The notes beneath the pieces are model-generated. The model saw only the letters and a list, made by a program, of their open reading frames with translations, did not search any database and had not been told where the DNA came from. Shown here piece after piece: positions 43,656 to 53,551 of a DNA stretch of 64,000 bases. Numbering within the stretch: position 1 is the stretch's first letter; every line of letters begins with the position of its first letter. The stretch is from Kribbella italica (GTDB taxonomy: Bacteria; Actinomycetota; Actinomycetes; Propionibacteriales; Kribbellaceae), in assembly GCF_014205135.1 (NCBI RefSeq), contig NZ_JACHMY010000001.1, positions 6,386,001-6,450,000 of the forward strand. Direction: 5' to 3'. Both the position numbers and the translations under genes were made by a program.

Positions 43656-45164
43656 GTGGCACGTCTCGCCGTCGACCCCGCATTCGTGGTCGGGAGCCTG
43701 GACCGGCGCCTGTTCGGCTCGTTCGTCGAGCACATGGGCCGCTGCGTCTACACCGGGATCTACGAACCGGACCATCCGGACGCCGACCGGGACGGGTTCC
43801 GGACCGACGTCCTGGCGCTGGTCCGCGAGCTCGGGGTGACCGCGATCCGCTACCCGGGCGGCAACTTCGTCTCCAACTACGACTGGGAGGACGGCGTCGG
43901 CCCGAAGCAGGACCGGCCGCGCAAGCTGGACCTGGCCTGGCGGGCGATCGAGCCGAACCAGTTCGGCACCGACGAGTTCGTCGCCTGGTCGCGCAAGGCC
44001 GGCGTGGACCCGATCTGGGCGGTCAACCTGGGCACACGGGGGATCCAGGCGGCCGTCGAGCTGCTGTCGTACTGCAACCTCCCGGCCGGCACCGAGCTGC
44101 CCGACCGGCGGGTCGCGAACGGGACGAAGGAGCCGCACGACATCCGGGTCTGGTGCCTGGGCAACGAGATGGACGGTCCCTGGCAGATCGGCCACAAGAC
44201 CGCCGACGAGTACGCCCGGCTGGCCGAGGAGACCGCGAACGCGATGCGCCGGGTCGACCCGGGCCTCGAGCTGGTCGCCTGCGGGTCGAGCAACGCGCAG
44301 ATGGAGACGTTCGGCGACTGGGAGCGCACGGTGCTCGAGCGCACCTACGACCTGGTCGACCACATCAGCCTGCACGCGTACTACGAACCGAAGAACGGCG
44401 ACCAGGCCAGCTTCCTGGCGGCCGCCGAGGAGATGGACGCGATGATCACGTCGATCGTCGCCACGGCCGACCACGTCAAGGCGCTGAAGCGCAGCGACAA
44501 GGAGATCACGCTCTCCTTCGACGAGTGGAACGTCTGGTACCAGCAGCGTTTCCCCGGCGAGCTCGGTCTCGACGTCCGCGAGGTCAGCCCGCTGATCGAG
44601 GACACCTACAGCGTCGACGACGCGGTCGTGGTCGGCAGCCTGCTGATCACGCTGCTCCGGCACGCCGACCGGGTGAAGATCGCTTGCCTCGCGCAACTGG
44701 TCAACGTGATCGGCCCGATCCGGACCGAGCCCGGTGGCCGCGCCTGGCGGCAGACCACGTTCCACCCGTTCGCGCTCACGGCCCAGTACGCCGGTTCGAC
44801 CGTCCTGCGGACCGAGATCGCCGGGCCGACCGTCCACACCGCCCGGTACGGCGACGTACCGGCCCTGTGGAGCACGGCGACGTACGAGGAGAGCACCGGC
44901 GAGGTGGTGCTCTTCGTGGTGAACCGCAGTGAAACCGAAACCCTCGACCTCGAGGTCCCGCTGCACGCGCTGGGACCGCTGCACCTGACCGAGCACCTCG
45001 GTCTGTACGACGACGACCGGTCAGCGGCGAACACCGCCGCCGAGCCGGACCGGGTCGTCCCCCGACCGGTCGACGGGACCGGCATCGACAACGGCATCTG
45101 CCGCGCCACGCTGCCTCCGGCCTCGTGGCACATGATCAGGCTCTCCCCTGGAGGTACACGGTGA
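43656..45164 (+). CDS. abfA: Alpha-L-arabinofuranosidase, GH51
   Basis: 502 residues, intracellular (no signal). A (beta/alpha)8 barrel with catalytic acid/base Glu171 in WCLGNEMDGPW and nucleophile Glu290 in TLSFDEWNVWY, then a C-terminal beta-sandwich. GH51 enzymes release arabinofuranose from short arabino-oligosaccharides after import. The GTG follows AAGGGGG. Its stop overlaps the binding-protein start by four bases (GTGA). First gene of the operon. Confidence 0.95.
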   Translation: MARLAVDPAFVVGSLDRRLFGSFVEHMGRCVYTGIYEPDHPDADRDGFRTDVLALVRELGVTAIRYPGGNFVSNYDWEDGVGPKQDRPRKLDLAWRAIEPNQFGTDEFVAWSRKAGVDPIWAVNLGTRGIQAAVELLSYCNLPAGTELPDRRVANGTKEPHDIRVWCLGNEMDGPWQIGHKTADEYARLAEETANAMRRVDPGLELVACGSSNAQMETFGDWERTVLERTYDLVDHISLHAYYEPKNGDQASFLAAAEEMDAMITSIVATADHVKALKRSDKEITLSFDEWNVWYQQRFPGELGLDVREVSPLIEDTYSVDDAVVVGSLLITLLRHADRVKIACLAQLVNVIGPIRTEPGGRAWRQTTFHPFALTAQYAGSTVLRTEIAGPTVHTARYGDVPALWSTATYEESTGEVVLFVVNRSETETLDLEVPLHALGPLHLTEHLGLYDDDRSAANTAAEPDRVVPRPVDGTGIDNGICRATLPPASWHMIRLSPGGTR

Positions 45165-46489
45165 ACACCATCAACCGGCGACTCGTGCTGGGCGGTATCG
45201 GCGCACTCGGTGCGGCAGGCATCCTGGCCGGCTGCGGCGAAGGCTCGGCGGGCAAGCCCGGCGCGGCCCCCGCCACCGGCGACGGCGGCGCGAAGGGCTA
45301 CGAGGGCCCGAACGTCGAGCTGGACTTCTGGAACGGCTTCACCGGCGGTGACGGCCCGTTCATGCGCAAGCTGGTCGACCAGTTCAACACCGAGCACCCG
45401 AACGTCAAGGTCAAGATGACCGTGATGCAGTGGTCCGACTACTACACCAAGCTGCCCACCGCGGTGAGCAGCGGCCGCGGCCCGGCCGTCGCGATCATGC
45501 ACGTCGACTCGCTGGCCACCAACGCCGCCCGGAACGTGATCGAGCCGCTCGACGACGTGGCCAAGGCGCTGGAACTGAAGCAGGAGGACTTCGCCGACGT
45601 GGTCTGGAAGGCCGGCGAGTACGACGGCAAGCGGTACGGCATCCCGCTCGACGTGCACCCGCTCGGGTTCTTCTACAACAAGACGCTGATGACCCAGGCC
45701 GGTCTCGACCCGGCCAAGCCGCCGGCCACCGCCGACGAGTACGCCGCCGCGCTGGACGCCCTGAAGGGCAAGGGGATCCAGGGCCACTGGGCCACGCCGT
45801 TCACGTTCACCGGTGTCCTGAGCGTGCAGGCCCTGCTCTGGCAGTACGGCGGGCAGCTGTTCAACGAGGACTCGTCGAAGACGGTCTGGCACGAGGAGCC
45901 GGGTGTGAAGGCGCTGACCTGGTTCAGCGACCTGGTCAAGAACGGGCACAGCCCGAAGAACGTCGCGCAGGACGCCGACAACATCGCGGTGATGAACGGC
46001 AAGAACGCCTTCGTCTGGAACGGCATCTGGAACATCAACACGTTCAAGGAGAAGAAGGGACTGGAGTGGGGCGTCGCCCCGCTGCCGAACATCGGCGGGA
46101 CCAAGGCCGCCTGGGCCGGTTCGCACCAGTTCTGCCTCCCGAAGCTGAAGACGCCGGACCAGAACAAGTCCACCGCGGCCCGGGTGTTCGTGAACTACGT
46201 CAGCCAGAAGTCGCTGGAGTGGGCCAAGGGCGGCCAGGTGCCGGCCCGCAAGCAGGTCCGTGAGTCCGCCGACTTCAAGGCGCTGACCGATCAGGCCGCG
46301 CTGGCGACGCAGATCGACGACCTGCACTTCCCGCCGCCGGTGCCGGGCATCGGCGACGCGCTGGCCGAGCTGAACAAGGCGGTCAACGAGGCGGTGCTGC
46401 AGAAGACCGACCCCGCCAAGGCACTGGCCGACGCGGCCGCGCGGGCGGACAAGATCCTGGAGGCCAACCGCAAGAAGTACGGGGCATGA
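45161..46489 (+). CDS. ABC transporter sugar-binding lipoprotein
   Basis: 442 residues. The N-terminus has twin arginines (Arg6-Arg7) and a lipobox ending LAGC with lipid-anchored Cys25, suggesting Tat export. The rest is a MalE-like solute-binding domain of the CUT1 type (DFWNGFTGGDGPFMRKLVDQF, LPTAVSSGRGPAVAIMHVDS). It probably binds arabino-oligosaccharides. It overlaps genes on both sides (GTGA and ATGA). Confidence 0.95.
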   Translation: MNTINRRLVLGGIGALGAAGILAGCGEGSAGKPGAAPATGDGGAKGYEGPNVELDFWNGFTGGDGPFMRKLVDQFNTEHPNVKVKMTVMQWSDYYTKLPTAVSSGRGPAVAIMHVDSLATNAARNVIEPLDDVAKALELKQEDFADVVWKAGEYDGKRYGIPLDVHPLGFFYNKTLMTQAGLDPAKPPATADEYAAALDALKGKGIQGHWATPFTFTGVLSVQALLWQYGGQLFNEDSSKTVWHEEPGVKALTWFSDLVKNGHSPKNVAQDADNIAVMNGKNAFVWNGIWNINTFKEKKGLEWGVAPLPNIGGTKAAWAGSHQFCLPKLKTPDQNKSTAARVFVNYVSQKSLEWAKGGQVPARKQVRESADFKALTDQAALATQIDDLHFPPPVPGIGDALAELNKAVNEAVLQKTDPAKALADAAARADKILEANRKKYGA

Positions 46490-47367
46490 GAGGTCACGGG
46501 CGAGCCACGCCGTACCTGTTCCTCGCGCCGTACCTCGTCCTGTTCACGGTGTTCGTCCTCGGGCCGGCCGTCTTCGGCCTCTGGATGAGCCTGCACGACT
46601 GGGACTTCCAGCTGCCCGGCAAGCCGTTCGTCGGGCTGCAGAACTACAAGGATCTCTTCGACCCGCTGTCGGCGACGGCCGAGCCGTTCTGGCACGGCAT
46701 GCGGGCGACCGGGATCTTCACGATCGCGTCGGTGCCGTTCCTGGTGGCGGTTCCGCTCGGTCTGGCCGTGCTGCTGAACCGCCACTTCCCGGGCCGGACG
46801 TTCTTCCGGGCGGTGTACTTCGCGCCGTACGTGCTGGGCGTGGCGGTGATCGGCTTGATGTTCCGCTACATCCTCGACACCACGTTCGGCATCCTGAACG
46901 CGTTCCTCGGGATCTTCGGCGTCCCGGAGATCGGCTGGACGACCGAGCAGCCGTACGCGTTCGTCGCGCTGGTCGCGGTGACGGTGTGGTGGACGACCGG
47001 GTTCAACGCGATCATCTACCTGGCCGGGCTGCAGGACATCCCGGCCGAGCAGTACGAGGCGGCCGAGCTCGACGGCGCGAACGGGTGGCAGAAGTTCCGC
47101 AACGTCACGCTGCCGGGACTGCGTCCGGTCACGGTGTTCATCGTGACCATCACGCTGCTGGCCAGCGCCAACATGTTCGGCCAGGCGTTGCTGATCACGC
47201 AGGGCGGACCGGGTGACACGACCACCACGGCGCTGATGGTGATCACCGACGTCGGCTTCAGCCAGTTCCGGATGGGCCAGGCCGCGGCGATGAGCTACCT
47301 GCTGGCGCTGTGCCTCGCGGTCGTCGCGCTGATCACGTTCGGACTGATGAGGGAGCGGAAGTCATGA
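46486..47367 (+). CDS. ABC sugar permease, MalF type
   Basis: 293 residues with six membrane segments. The EAA loop EAAELDGANGWQKFRNVTLPGL near residues 191-212 contacts the ATPase. The ATG overlaps the binding-protein stop. First of two permeases. The ATPase is not in this operon; in many Actinobacteria one shared MsiK-type ATPase serves CUT1 transporters. Confidence 0.95.
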   Translation: MRGHGRATPYLFLAPYLVLFTVFVLGPAVFGLWMSLHDWDFQLPGKPFVGLQNYKDLFDPLSATAEPFWHGMRATGIFTIASVPFLVAVPLGLAVLLNRHFPGRTFFRAVYFAPYVLGVAVIGLMFRYILDTTFGILNAFLGIFGVPEIGWTTEQPYAFVALVAVTVWWTTGFNAIIYLAGLQDIPAEQYEAAELDGANGWQKFRNVTLPGLRPVTVFIVTITLLASANMFGQALLITQGGPGDTTTTALMVITDVGFSQFRMGQAAAMSYLLALCLAVVALITFGLMRERKS

Positions 47368-48191
47368 GGCGCCGTCCGTCCGCCGCCTTCTGGGTGATGG
47401 TGGTGCTGCTGACCTTGCTGGTCGTCGTCCCGTTGCTGTGGATGGTGATCACCTCGTTCAAGTCCGTCGGGGAGGCGCAGGCCGACCCGCCGACGCTGAT
47501 CCCGCAGGAGCCGAGCGGCCGTGCCTTCGGGGAGGTGCTCACCACCGGTGGGCAGAACCCGGTACTGCGATGGGCCCTCAACAGCTTCGCCGCGGCGAGC
47601 CTTCACGCCGTCCTGGTCGTCGTGGTCGCCTCGATGGCCGGCTACGCCCTGGCCCGGATGGAGTTCCGGTTCAAGAAGTTCATCTTCAGCTTCATCCTGC
47701 TGACGCTGTTCGTGCCCGGCTTCGTCTTCCTGATGCCGAACTACCTGCTGATGGACAACCTGGGCTGGCTGGACACGTTCTGGGCGCTGGTCGTGCCCGG
47801 CGCGGCCGGTGCCTTCGGGGTGTTCTTCATGCGCCAGTTCTTCCTGGCCATCCCGAGGGAGCTCGAGGAGGTCGCGCTGATCGACGGTGCGAACGCCTGG
47901 ACGATCTTCACCCGGATCATCCTGCCGAACGCCCGGCCGGCCCTGGCCACGCTGACCGTGCTGTCGTTCCTGGCGAACTGGAACGACTTCGTCTGGCCGC
48001 TGTTCGTGCTCTTCAGTCCCGAACGCCTCACCCTGCCGGCCGGTCTGAGCCTGCTGCAGGGTGCCTACACGACCGACTACCCGGTGATCATGGCCGGCGC
48101 GACCGTCGCCGCCGTACCGGTCCTGATCCTGTACGTGTTCGTCCAGCGGTACGTGATCGAAGGTGTCGCGCGCAGCGGCATCAAAGGCTGA
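47364..48191 (+). CDS. ABC sugar permease, MalG type
   Basis: 275 residues with six membrane segments. EAA-like loop ELEEVALIDGANAWTIFTRIILPNARP. ATG 47364 overlaps the MalF-type stop (ATGA) and has GGGAG upstream; longer in-frame starts would overlap the previous gene by over 50 bases. Completes the membrane part of the arabino-oligosaccharide importer. Confidence 0.95.
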   Translation: MRRRPSAAFWVMVVLLTLLVVVPLLWMVITSFKSVGEAQADPPTLIPQEPSGRAFGEVLTTGGQNPVLRWALNSFAAASLHAVLVVVVASMAGYALARMEFRFKKFIFSFILLTLFVPGFVFLMPNYLLMDNLGWLDTFWALVVPGAAGAFGVFFMRQFFLAIPRELEEVALIDGANAWTIFTRIILPNARPALATLTVLSFLANWNDFVWPLFVLFSPERLTLPAGLSLLQGAYTTDYPVIMAGATVAAVPVLILYVFVQRYVIEGVARSGIKG

Positions 48192-48217
48192 ACAAACTCC
48201 CCGAGAGGAACCCGCCA

Positions 48218-50440
48218 GTGCCTCCCAGACGTCTCCTTGCCGCGGCCCTAGCCGTGGCAGCGGTCGCCACCGGTACGACGGCCGCTGTCGCGGCCCCGCC
48301 GCCACCGGTGACCACCACCAACGACATCTCCAAGCCCTTCGCCGACACCTTCGCCGACCCCGCGATCATCCAGGGCCGCGACGGCTACTGGTACGCCTAC
48401 GCCACCTCCGACCCTCTGGTCTCCGGTGGTCCCTTCGGCCTGATGCACATGGCCAGGACCAAGGACTTCGGCTCCTGGGAGTACCTCGGCACGGTCTTCA
48501 ACGACGCGACCAAGCCGTCCTGGGCCGCGCCCGGCTCGTTCTTCTGGGCGCCGGACATCCGCTACTTCGGCGGCCGGTACGTCATGTACTTCACTGTCAC
48601 CGACACCGCGGCCAACCCCGGCGGCGACTACTCGATCGGCGTCGCGACCGCGCCGACGCCGGCCGGTCCGTGGACCGCGAGCGGCGGACCGGTCGTCACG
48701 CCGAAGTCCGACGGCAACGGCGGCTGGTTCAACACCATCGACCCCGCGCTGCTGACCGCGGCCGACGGCAAGCGCTACCTCTACTACGGCGGCTTCTACG
48801 GCGGCATCTCGGTCACCGAGGTCACCGCCGACGGCCTGCAGGCAGTCGGCGAGCCGACCCAGGTCACCGTCGGCGATCGGTACGAGGGCTCGTACGTCGT
48901 CTACCGCGACGGCTGGTACTACCTGATGGCCTCGTCGATGAACTGCTGCGCGGGCCCGACCACCGGGTACTCCGTCTTCGCCGGCCGGTCCAAGTCGCCC
49001 AAGGGCCCGTTCCTCGACGCCGACGGCGCGAGCATGAACGAGTCCCGGGTCGGTGGGACGACCGTCCTCACCCAGAACGGCAACAAGTGGATCGGCCCCG
49101 GCCACCACGCGTTCTTCACCGACGCGGCCGGGCAGGACCACATCCTGTACCACGCGATCGACCGCGCGAAGCCGTGGCTGACCAACCCGTTCGGCATCAA
49201 CCGGCGGCCGATGCTGGTCGACCGGATCGACTGGATCGACGGCTGGCCGCGGACCCGCGCGGGCGCCGGTCCTTCGGAGACCCCGCAGCCCGCGCCGACG
49301 ACCGGTTCCGGCGCCGGGATCACGGCGGCCGACCCGGCGTCGGGGATCTGGCTCGCGACCCGGCGTACTGGTGACGCGCTGGGTGGGCCGACCGCGCAGC
49401 TCAAGGGCGCGGCCGCGACCAAGCAGTCGGCGCCGGGCGGATCGCTCAGGGTCGATGCCGACGTCCGGCTGGGCAACAGCTTCACCACGGTGCTCGGTGG
49501 TTCGGTCGTCGCCTCGGTCTCGGCGCACAAGATCACGGTCGTCGCCGGTGGGAAGACCGCCAGCGCGACGATCCCGGCCGACTTCGACCGGACGCAGTGG
49601 AACAAGCTGAGCGTCCAGGTCGTCGATGGTGTGGTGACTGCGCGGCTCAGTGACTCCGGGCTCGGCGACCTGTACGCCGAGGCGCGGCTCGCCGTACCGA
49701 AGCTCAAGGTGAAGTCGGCGCCGGTGAGCTGGCTCGGCTCGGCGGAGGTCGACAACCTGACCGTCCGCCCGGTGGCGAAGCCGGTGAAGGCGCTGGCGCC
49801 GCAGCCGAAGCCGGGCAAGCTGCTGGCCGGGGACGAGTTCAGCGGCCCTCTCGGCGCCGGCTGGTCGTGGGTTCGCCCGGACGCCAACGCGGTAGTTGCC
49901 AACGGCAAGCTGTCGTGGCCGCTGCAGAACGCCGACCTGGTCGGCTCCGGAAACACCGCCGGACTGCTGTTCCACCAGACGCCTAGCACCGACCGGTGGA
50001 TCGCCGAGACCAAGCTGAACCTCGATCTCGGGGAGGGCGACATCCGCAACTACCAGCAGGCCGGGATGATCGCGTACCGCAACGACGACGACTTCGCCCG
50101 CCTCGGCGACGTCTCGATCTGGCGGACCCGGCAGACGGAGTACGGGCGTGAGCTCGTCGCCCGTGAGTCCGACGGCGCGACCAGCTACGGCGGCGCCGCG
50201 ATCGGCCGGTCCGCGAAGGACCTGTGGATGCGGCTCGCCTTCCACAAGAACGCCGCGGGCGAGCACGTCTACCAGGCCGGGACGAGCGTCGACGGCAAGA
50301 AGTGGGTCTGGGGAGCGTCGTGGGTGCTGCCGGCCGGTGAGACGCCGAGGCTCGGACTGTTCGCGCACGGCGAGTTCACCGGCGCGAACCCGGCGCCGGT
50401 GGCAACGTTCGACTACCTGCGGTTCTACGAGAGCAAGTGA
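48218..50440 (+). CDS. Secreted GH43 family glycosidase with two C-terminal beta-sandwich domains
   Basis: 740 residues. Signal peptide to about residue 24. The five-bladed GH43 propeller covers about 30-350: FADPAIIQGRDGYWYAY (catalytic base Asp), NTIDPALL (Asp) and YEGSYVVYRDGWYYLMAS (acid Glu region). From about 370 two jelly-roll-like domains follow; the last contains DEFSGPLGAGWSW and ends in ATFDYLRFYESK. It probably cleaves arabinan outside the cell (endo-arabinanase or exo-arabinofuranosidase). GAGAGG before GTG. Confidence 0.9.
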   Translation: MPPRRLLAAALAVAAVATGTTAAVAAPPPPVTTTNDISKPFADTFADPAIIQGRDGYWYAYATSDPLVSGGPFGLMHMARTKDFGSWEYLGTVFNDATKPSWAAPGSFFWAPDIRYFGGRYVMYFTVTDTAANPGGDYSIGVATAPTPAGPWTASGGPVVTPKSDGNGGWFNTIDPALLTAADGKRYLYYGGFYGGISVTEVTADGLQAVGEPTQVTVGDRYEGSYVVYRDGWYYLMASSMNCCAGPTTGYSVFAGRSKSPKGPFLDADGASMNESRVGGTTVLTQNGNKWIGPGHHAFFTDAAGQDHILYHAIDRAKPWLTNPFGINRRPMLVDRIDWIDGWPRTRAGAGPSETPQPAPTTGSGAGITAADPASGIWLATRRTGDALGGPTAQLKGAAATKQSAPGGSLRVDADVRLGNSFTTVLGGSVVASVSAHKITVVAGGKTASATIPADFDRTQWNKLSVQVVDGVVTARLSDSGLGDLYAEARLAVPKLKVKSAPVSWLGSAEVDNLTVRPVAKPVKALAPQPKPGKLLAGDEFSGPLGAGWSWVRPDANAVVANGKLSWPLQNADLVGSGNTAGLLFHQTPSTDRWIAETKLNLDLGEGDIRNYQQAGMIAYRNDDDFARLGDVSIWRTRQTEYGRELVARESDGATSYGGAAIGRSAKDLWMRLAFHKNAAGEHVYQAGTSVDGKKWVWGASWVLPAGETPRLGLFAHGEFTGANPAPVATFDYLRFYESK

Positions 50441-51429
50441 TGCTGCGCGGGCTGGGGTCGTCGCTGCTGCTGGTCATCGTGCTGGCGGCCTGCGGCGGCT
50501 CCGGCCCGCCGTCAGAAGGAGCGAGTGTGGGATTCACCAACCCCGTCTACGACAACAACTTCGCCGACCCGCAGGTGATCGCGGCCGGCGAGACGTTCTA
50601 CGCGTTCGCGACGAACGGGCCGCTCGGCAACATCCAGACGCTGAAGTCCGCCGACCTGGTCGCGTGGGAGCAGGTCGGCGACGCACTGCCGGAGCTGCCC
50701 GCGTGGACCTCGGCCGGCAAGGTCTGGGCGCCCGAGGTCGCCGTCCACGGTCCCGACCGGTACGTCATGTACTACACGAGTTCGAACGACGCCTCCGGCC
50801 GGCAGTGCATCGGCGTCGCGGTCGCCACCCGGCCCGAAGGTCCATATGTCGACAAATCGAGTAATCCCTTGGTGTGTCAGGGAGGTGAGGGTGGATCGAT
50901 CGACGCGAGTCCCTTCCAGGACGCGAGCGGCCAGCGCTGGCTGTACTGGAAGAACGACGGCAACGCGGTCGGCATGGACACCTGGATCTACGTCTCCAAG
51001 CTGTCGGCCGACGGACTCCAACTGGTCGGCGAGACCACCAGGCTGATCAAGCAGGACCTCCCCTGGGAGGGCAACCTGGTCGAGGCGCCGTACGTGGTCG
51101 AGCGCAACGGCAAGTTCCACCTGTTCTACTCCGCCAACGCCTACGACAAGGCCGAGTACGCCGTCGGCCACGCACTCTGCACGACACCCGCCGGGCCGTG
51201 TACCAAATCGGGCGACCCGATCCTGACCACCTCGGACGCCGCGGCCGGCCCGGGCCACAACATGGTGCTGGAGAAGGACGGTCGCTACTGGTTCGTCTAC
51301 CACGCCTGGGATCCCGCACTGGTCGGCGTGGATCCACCCGGCCGCACGATGTGGCTGTCCGAGCTCACCTGGGACGGCGACAAGCCTGTCGTCCAACCCC
51401 CGCTGAAGGACAATCCCTCCAAACCCTGA
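50440..51429 (+). CDS. GH43 family lipoprotein glycosidase
   Basis: 329 residues. Lipoprotein signal with lipobox VLAAC (Cys18). GH43 catalytic triad: Asp43 in NFADPQV, Asp155 in GSIDASPF and Glu214 in VEAPYVVE. Single-domain, so probably an exo-acting enzyme attached to the outer membrane face, feeding the importer. The ATG overlaps the previous stop by one base (TGATG); GTG 50437 is possible. Last gene of the arabinan operon. Confidence 0.92.
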   Translation: MLRGLGSSLLLVIVLAACGGSGPPSEGASVGFTNPVYDNNFADPQVIAAGETFYAFATNGPLGNIQTLKSADLVAWEQVGDALPELPAWTSAGKVWAPEVAVHGPDRYVMYYTSSNDASGRQCIGVAVATRPEGPYVDKSSNPLVCQGGEGGSIDASPFQDASGQRWLYWKNDGNAVGMDTWIYVSKLSADGLQLVGETTRLIKQDLPWEGNLVEAPYVVERNGKFHLFYSANAYDKAEYAVGHALCTTPAGPCTKSGDPILTTSDAAAGPGHNMVLEKDGRYWFVYHAWDPALVGVDPPGRTMWLSELTWDGDKPVVQPPLKDNPSKP

Positions 51430-51430
51430 C

Positions 51431-52792
51431 TCAGCTGAGCAGGTCGATCAGGATCTCGAGGGCCTTGACCAGGTCCTCGTCGGTCGGTGTCGCGTAGCCG
51501 ATTACCAGGCCGGGGCGGCCAGGGATGCCTCGGCGGTACTCGGCGAGGGGAGCTACCGCGACGCCCGCGGTGCGGGCCCTGGCGGCGAGGGCGCGATCGT
51601 CGACGTGGTCGGGCAGCAGCAGGGTGATGTGCAGCCCGGCGTCCTGCCCGACCACCTGCCCGTACGGCGCGAGCATGCGGCAGGTGAGGTTGCGGCGGTC
51701 GGCGTACAGGCGGCTGGAGCGGCGGACGAGTTGGTCGAGGTAGCCGTCGCGCAGCATCGCGAGCAGGGCGGCCTGCATCGGCCAGGCCGGCCAGTCGCTC
51801 GCGTCCTCGCGGAAGGCGGCGATCCGGTCGACCACGGTCGTGGACGCGACCAGCCAACCCAGGCGGAGCGCCGGACTGAGCATCTTGGAGAGCGTGCCGA
51901 GGTGGACGACGCGGTCGAGATCGAGCTGGGCGAGCGCGGGCAGCGGCGCGACGTCGTACCGGAACTCGCTGTCGTAGTCGTCCTCGATCAGCGTGGCACC
52001 GGTCCGGCGCGCCCAGCGGATCAGTTCGTTGCGCCGGGCAACGGGAAGCCGGCCGCCGAGCGGGTACTGGTGCGACGGCGTCACGTAGACCGCCGCGAGG
52101 TCGTCGCCGAGCGTCCCGACCCGCAGCCCGTCCGCGTCCACCGGTACGTCGACGACGTCGAGCCCGTGCGACCGGGCGGCCTTCACGGCGTTGACGTAGC
52201 CGGGATCCTCCATCGCGATCCGGTCCCCCGGTGCGAGTGTGGTCGAGAGCAGCAGGCGCAGGCCGTGCACGGTGCCGTTGGTGATCACCAGGTTCTCCGG
52301 ACCGCAGGCGAGCCCGCGGACCCGGCCGACGTGCTCGGCGAGCGCGGTGCGAAGCTCAGGCAGACCGGCGGCGTCGGCGTACCCGTGCGGTGGGTTCTGC
52401 GCGGAGACCTCCCGCCACGCCCGCCGCCAGCCTTGGTCCGTCGTCTTGCTGATGAAGGGGATGCCGGGGCGGAGGGTCAGAAGGTCTGGCGCCGGTGGTT
52501 GATGCCGTCGCGCACGGTGGACCACCGCCGGTGGAAGCGGCGCCACGTCGGCGACGTACGTGCCCGAGCCCGTGCGCCCTTCGATCCAGCCCTCCGCGTG
52601 CAGTTGGTCGTACGCCGCTTGCGCGACCGCCCGCGACACCTCGACCTCGCGGGACAGGTCGCGGGTGGACGGCAGGCGATGCCCGGCCTGGATCCGGCCG
52701 TCGCGGATCGCCGCCCGGACCTGCTCGGCGAGCTGGAGATGCAGCGGGACGCCGATGGCGCGGTCCACGGTGAACGGCAGCGAGGTACGCAA
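51431..52792 (-). CDS. MocR/PdxR-type regulator (GntR HTH plus aminotransferase domain)
   Basis: 453 residues. Winged helix at 10-75 (VPLHLQLAEQVRAAIRDGRIQAGHRLPSTRDLSREVEVSR), then a fold-type I aminotransferase-like domain with PLP lysine in GTLSKMLSPALRLGWL and the aspartate in LIEDDYDSEFRYD. MocR regulators sense PLP or a PLP-amine adduct. TTG at 52792 is the apparent start; GTG 52768 is an alternative. It is divergent from a PNPOx-like gene, as many PdxR-type regulators are with vitamin B6 or PNPOx genes. Confidence 0.9.
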   Translation of the reverse strand: MRTSLPFTVDRAIGVPLHLQLAEQVRAAIRDGRIQAGHRLPSTRDLSREVEVSRAVAQAAYDQLHAEGWIEGRTGSGTYVADVAPLPPAVVHRARRHQPPAPDLLTLRPGIPFISKTTDQGWRRAWREVSAQNPPHGYADAAGLPELRTALAEHVGRVRGLACGPENLVITNGTVHGLRLLLSTTLAPGDRIAMEDPGYVNAVKAARSHGLDVVDVPVDADGLRVGTLGDDLAAVYVTPSHQYPLGGRLPVARRNELIRWARRTGATLIEDDYDSEFRYDVAPLPALAQLDLDRVVHLGTLSKMLSPALRLGWLVASTTVVDRIAAFREDASDWPAWPMQAALLAMLRDGYLDQLVRRSSRLYADRRNLTCRMLAPYGQVVGQDAGLHITLLLPDHVDDRALAARARTAGVAVAPLAEYRRGIPGRPGLVIGYATPTDEDLVKALEILIDLLS

Positions 52793-52800
52793 ATGGACTA

Positions 52801-52844
52801 CTCGAATCTTCTCGAATTGGACCGTGGCACCATGCCACTACCCT
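52801..52844. promoter_or_regulatory. Promoter and MocR-type direct repeats between divergent genes
   Basis: Two direct repeats CTCGAAT (52801-52807, 52811-52817), ten bases apart, one helical turn; then -35 TTGGAC (52817-52822), a 16-base spacer and -10 TACCCT (52839-52844). GTGGCA-cca-TGCCAC (52825-52839) is a perfect inverted repeat in the spacer. MocR proteins are known to bind direct repeats. Confidence 0.6.
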
Positions 52845-52858
52845 GCCACGCTCGAGCT

Positions 52859-53551
52859 ATGACCACGACTCCTTTGTCCCCGACCCCGCGAACCCGGCTG
52901 CGTCGCTCGAAGGAACGCGCCGCCACCGACCGCCAGGCCCTGTACGACGTACTGCAGGCCGGCATGTTCTGCCACTTCGCGGTCGTGCTCGACGGCGATC
53001 CGCTGGTGCTGCCCACGGCGTACGGCGTGGATCTCGACCGCGGGCCGGACGGGACGCTCTACCTGCACGGCTCGGTGGCCGCGCGGAGCGTCGTCGCGGC
53101 GCCGGAGCAGACGATCTGCGTGACGGTGACGCACGTGGACGGGCTCGTGCTGGCCCGGTCGGCGTTCCACCACTCGGTGAACTACCGCTCGGCCGTCGTA
53201 CTGGGGACTCCGCGGCTGGTGACCGACCCGGACGAGAAGCTGCACGGGCTGACGGTGATCGTCGACCACCTGGTGCCGGGCCGGTCGCACGGTTCACGCG
53301 GGCCGAACAAGAAGGAGCTGGCGAAGACCTCGGTGCTCGCGCTCGACCTGACCGAGGCCTCGGTGAAGACCCGGACCGGCGGTGCGAACGACGATCCCGA
53401 GGACCTCGACCTGCCGTACTGGACCGGCGTCGTCCCGCTGCGCGTGGTCGCCGACGAGCCGATCACCAACGACGACTGCGACCTGCTCGTGCCCGCGCAC
53501 GTCCGCACGCGAGCCAACCAGTTGGGAGCCCCCGCGGCTACGGGTTGGTGA
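52859..53551 (+). CDS. Pyridoxamine 5'-phosphate oxidase family protein (NimA/COG3467-like)
   Basis: 230 residues, FMN-binding split-barrel. RLRRSKERAATDRQALYDVLQAGMFCHFAVVLDGDPLVLPTAYGVD at the start and LYLHGSVAARSV match this group, which is related to nitroimidazole-resistance proteins rather than to true PdxH. Divergent from the MocR regulator. It may use FMN or bind PLP. Its 3' end overlaps the converging TetR gene by 14 bases. Confidence 0.88.
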   Translation: MTTTPLSPTPRTRLRRSKERAATDRQALYDVLQAGMFCHFAVVLDGDPLVLPTAYGVDLDRGPDGTLYLHGSVAARSVVAAPEQTICVTVTHVDGLVLARSAFHHSVNYRSAVVLGTPRLVTDPDEKLHGLTVIVDHLVPGRSHGSRGPNKKELAKTSVLALDLTEASVKTRTGGANDDPEDLDLPYWTGVVPLRVVADEPITNDDCDLLVPAHVRTRANQLGAPAATGW

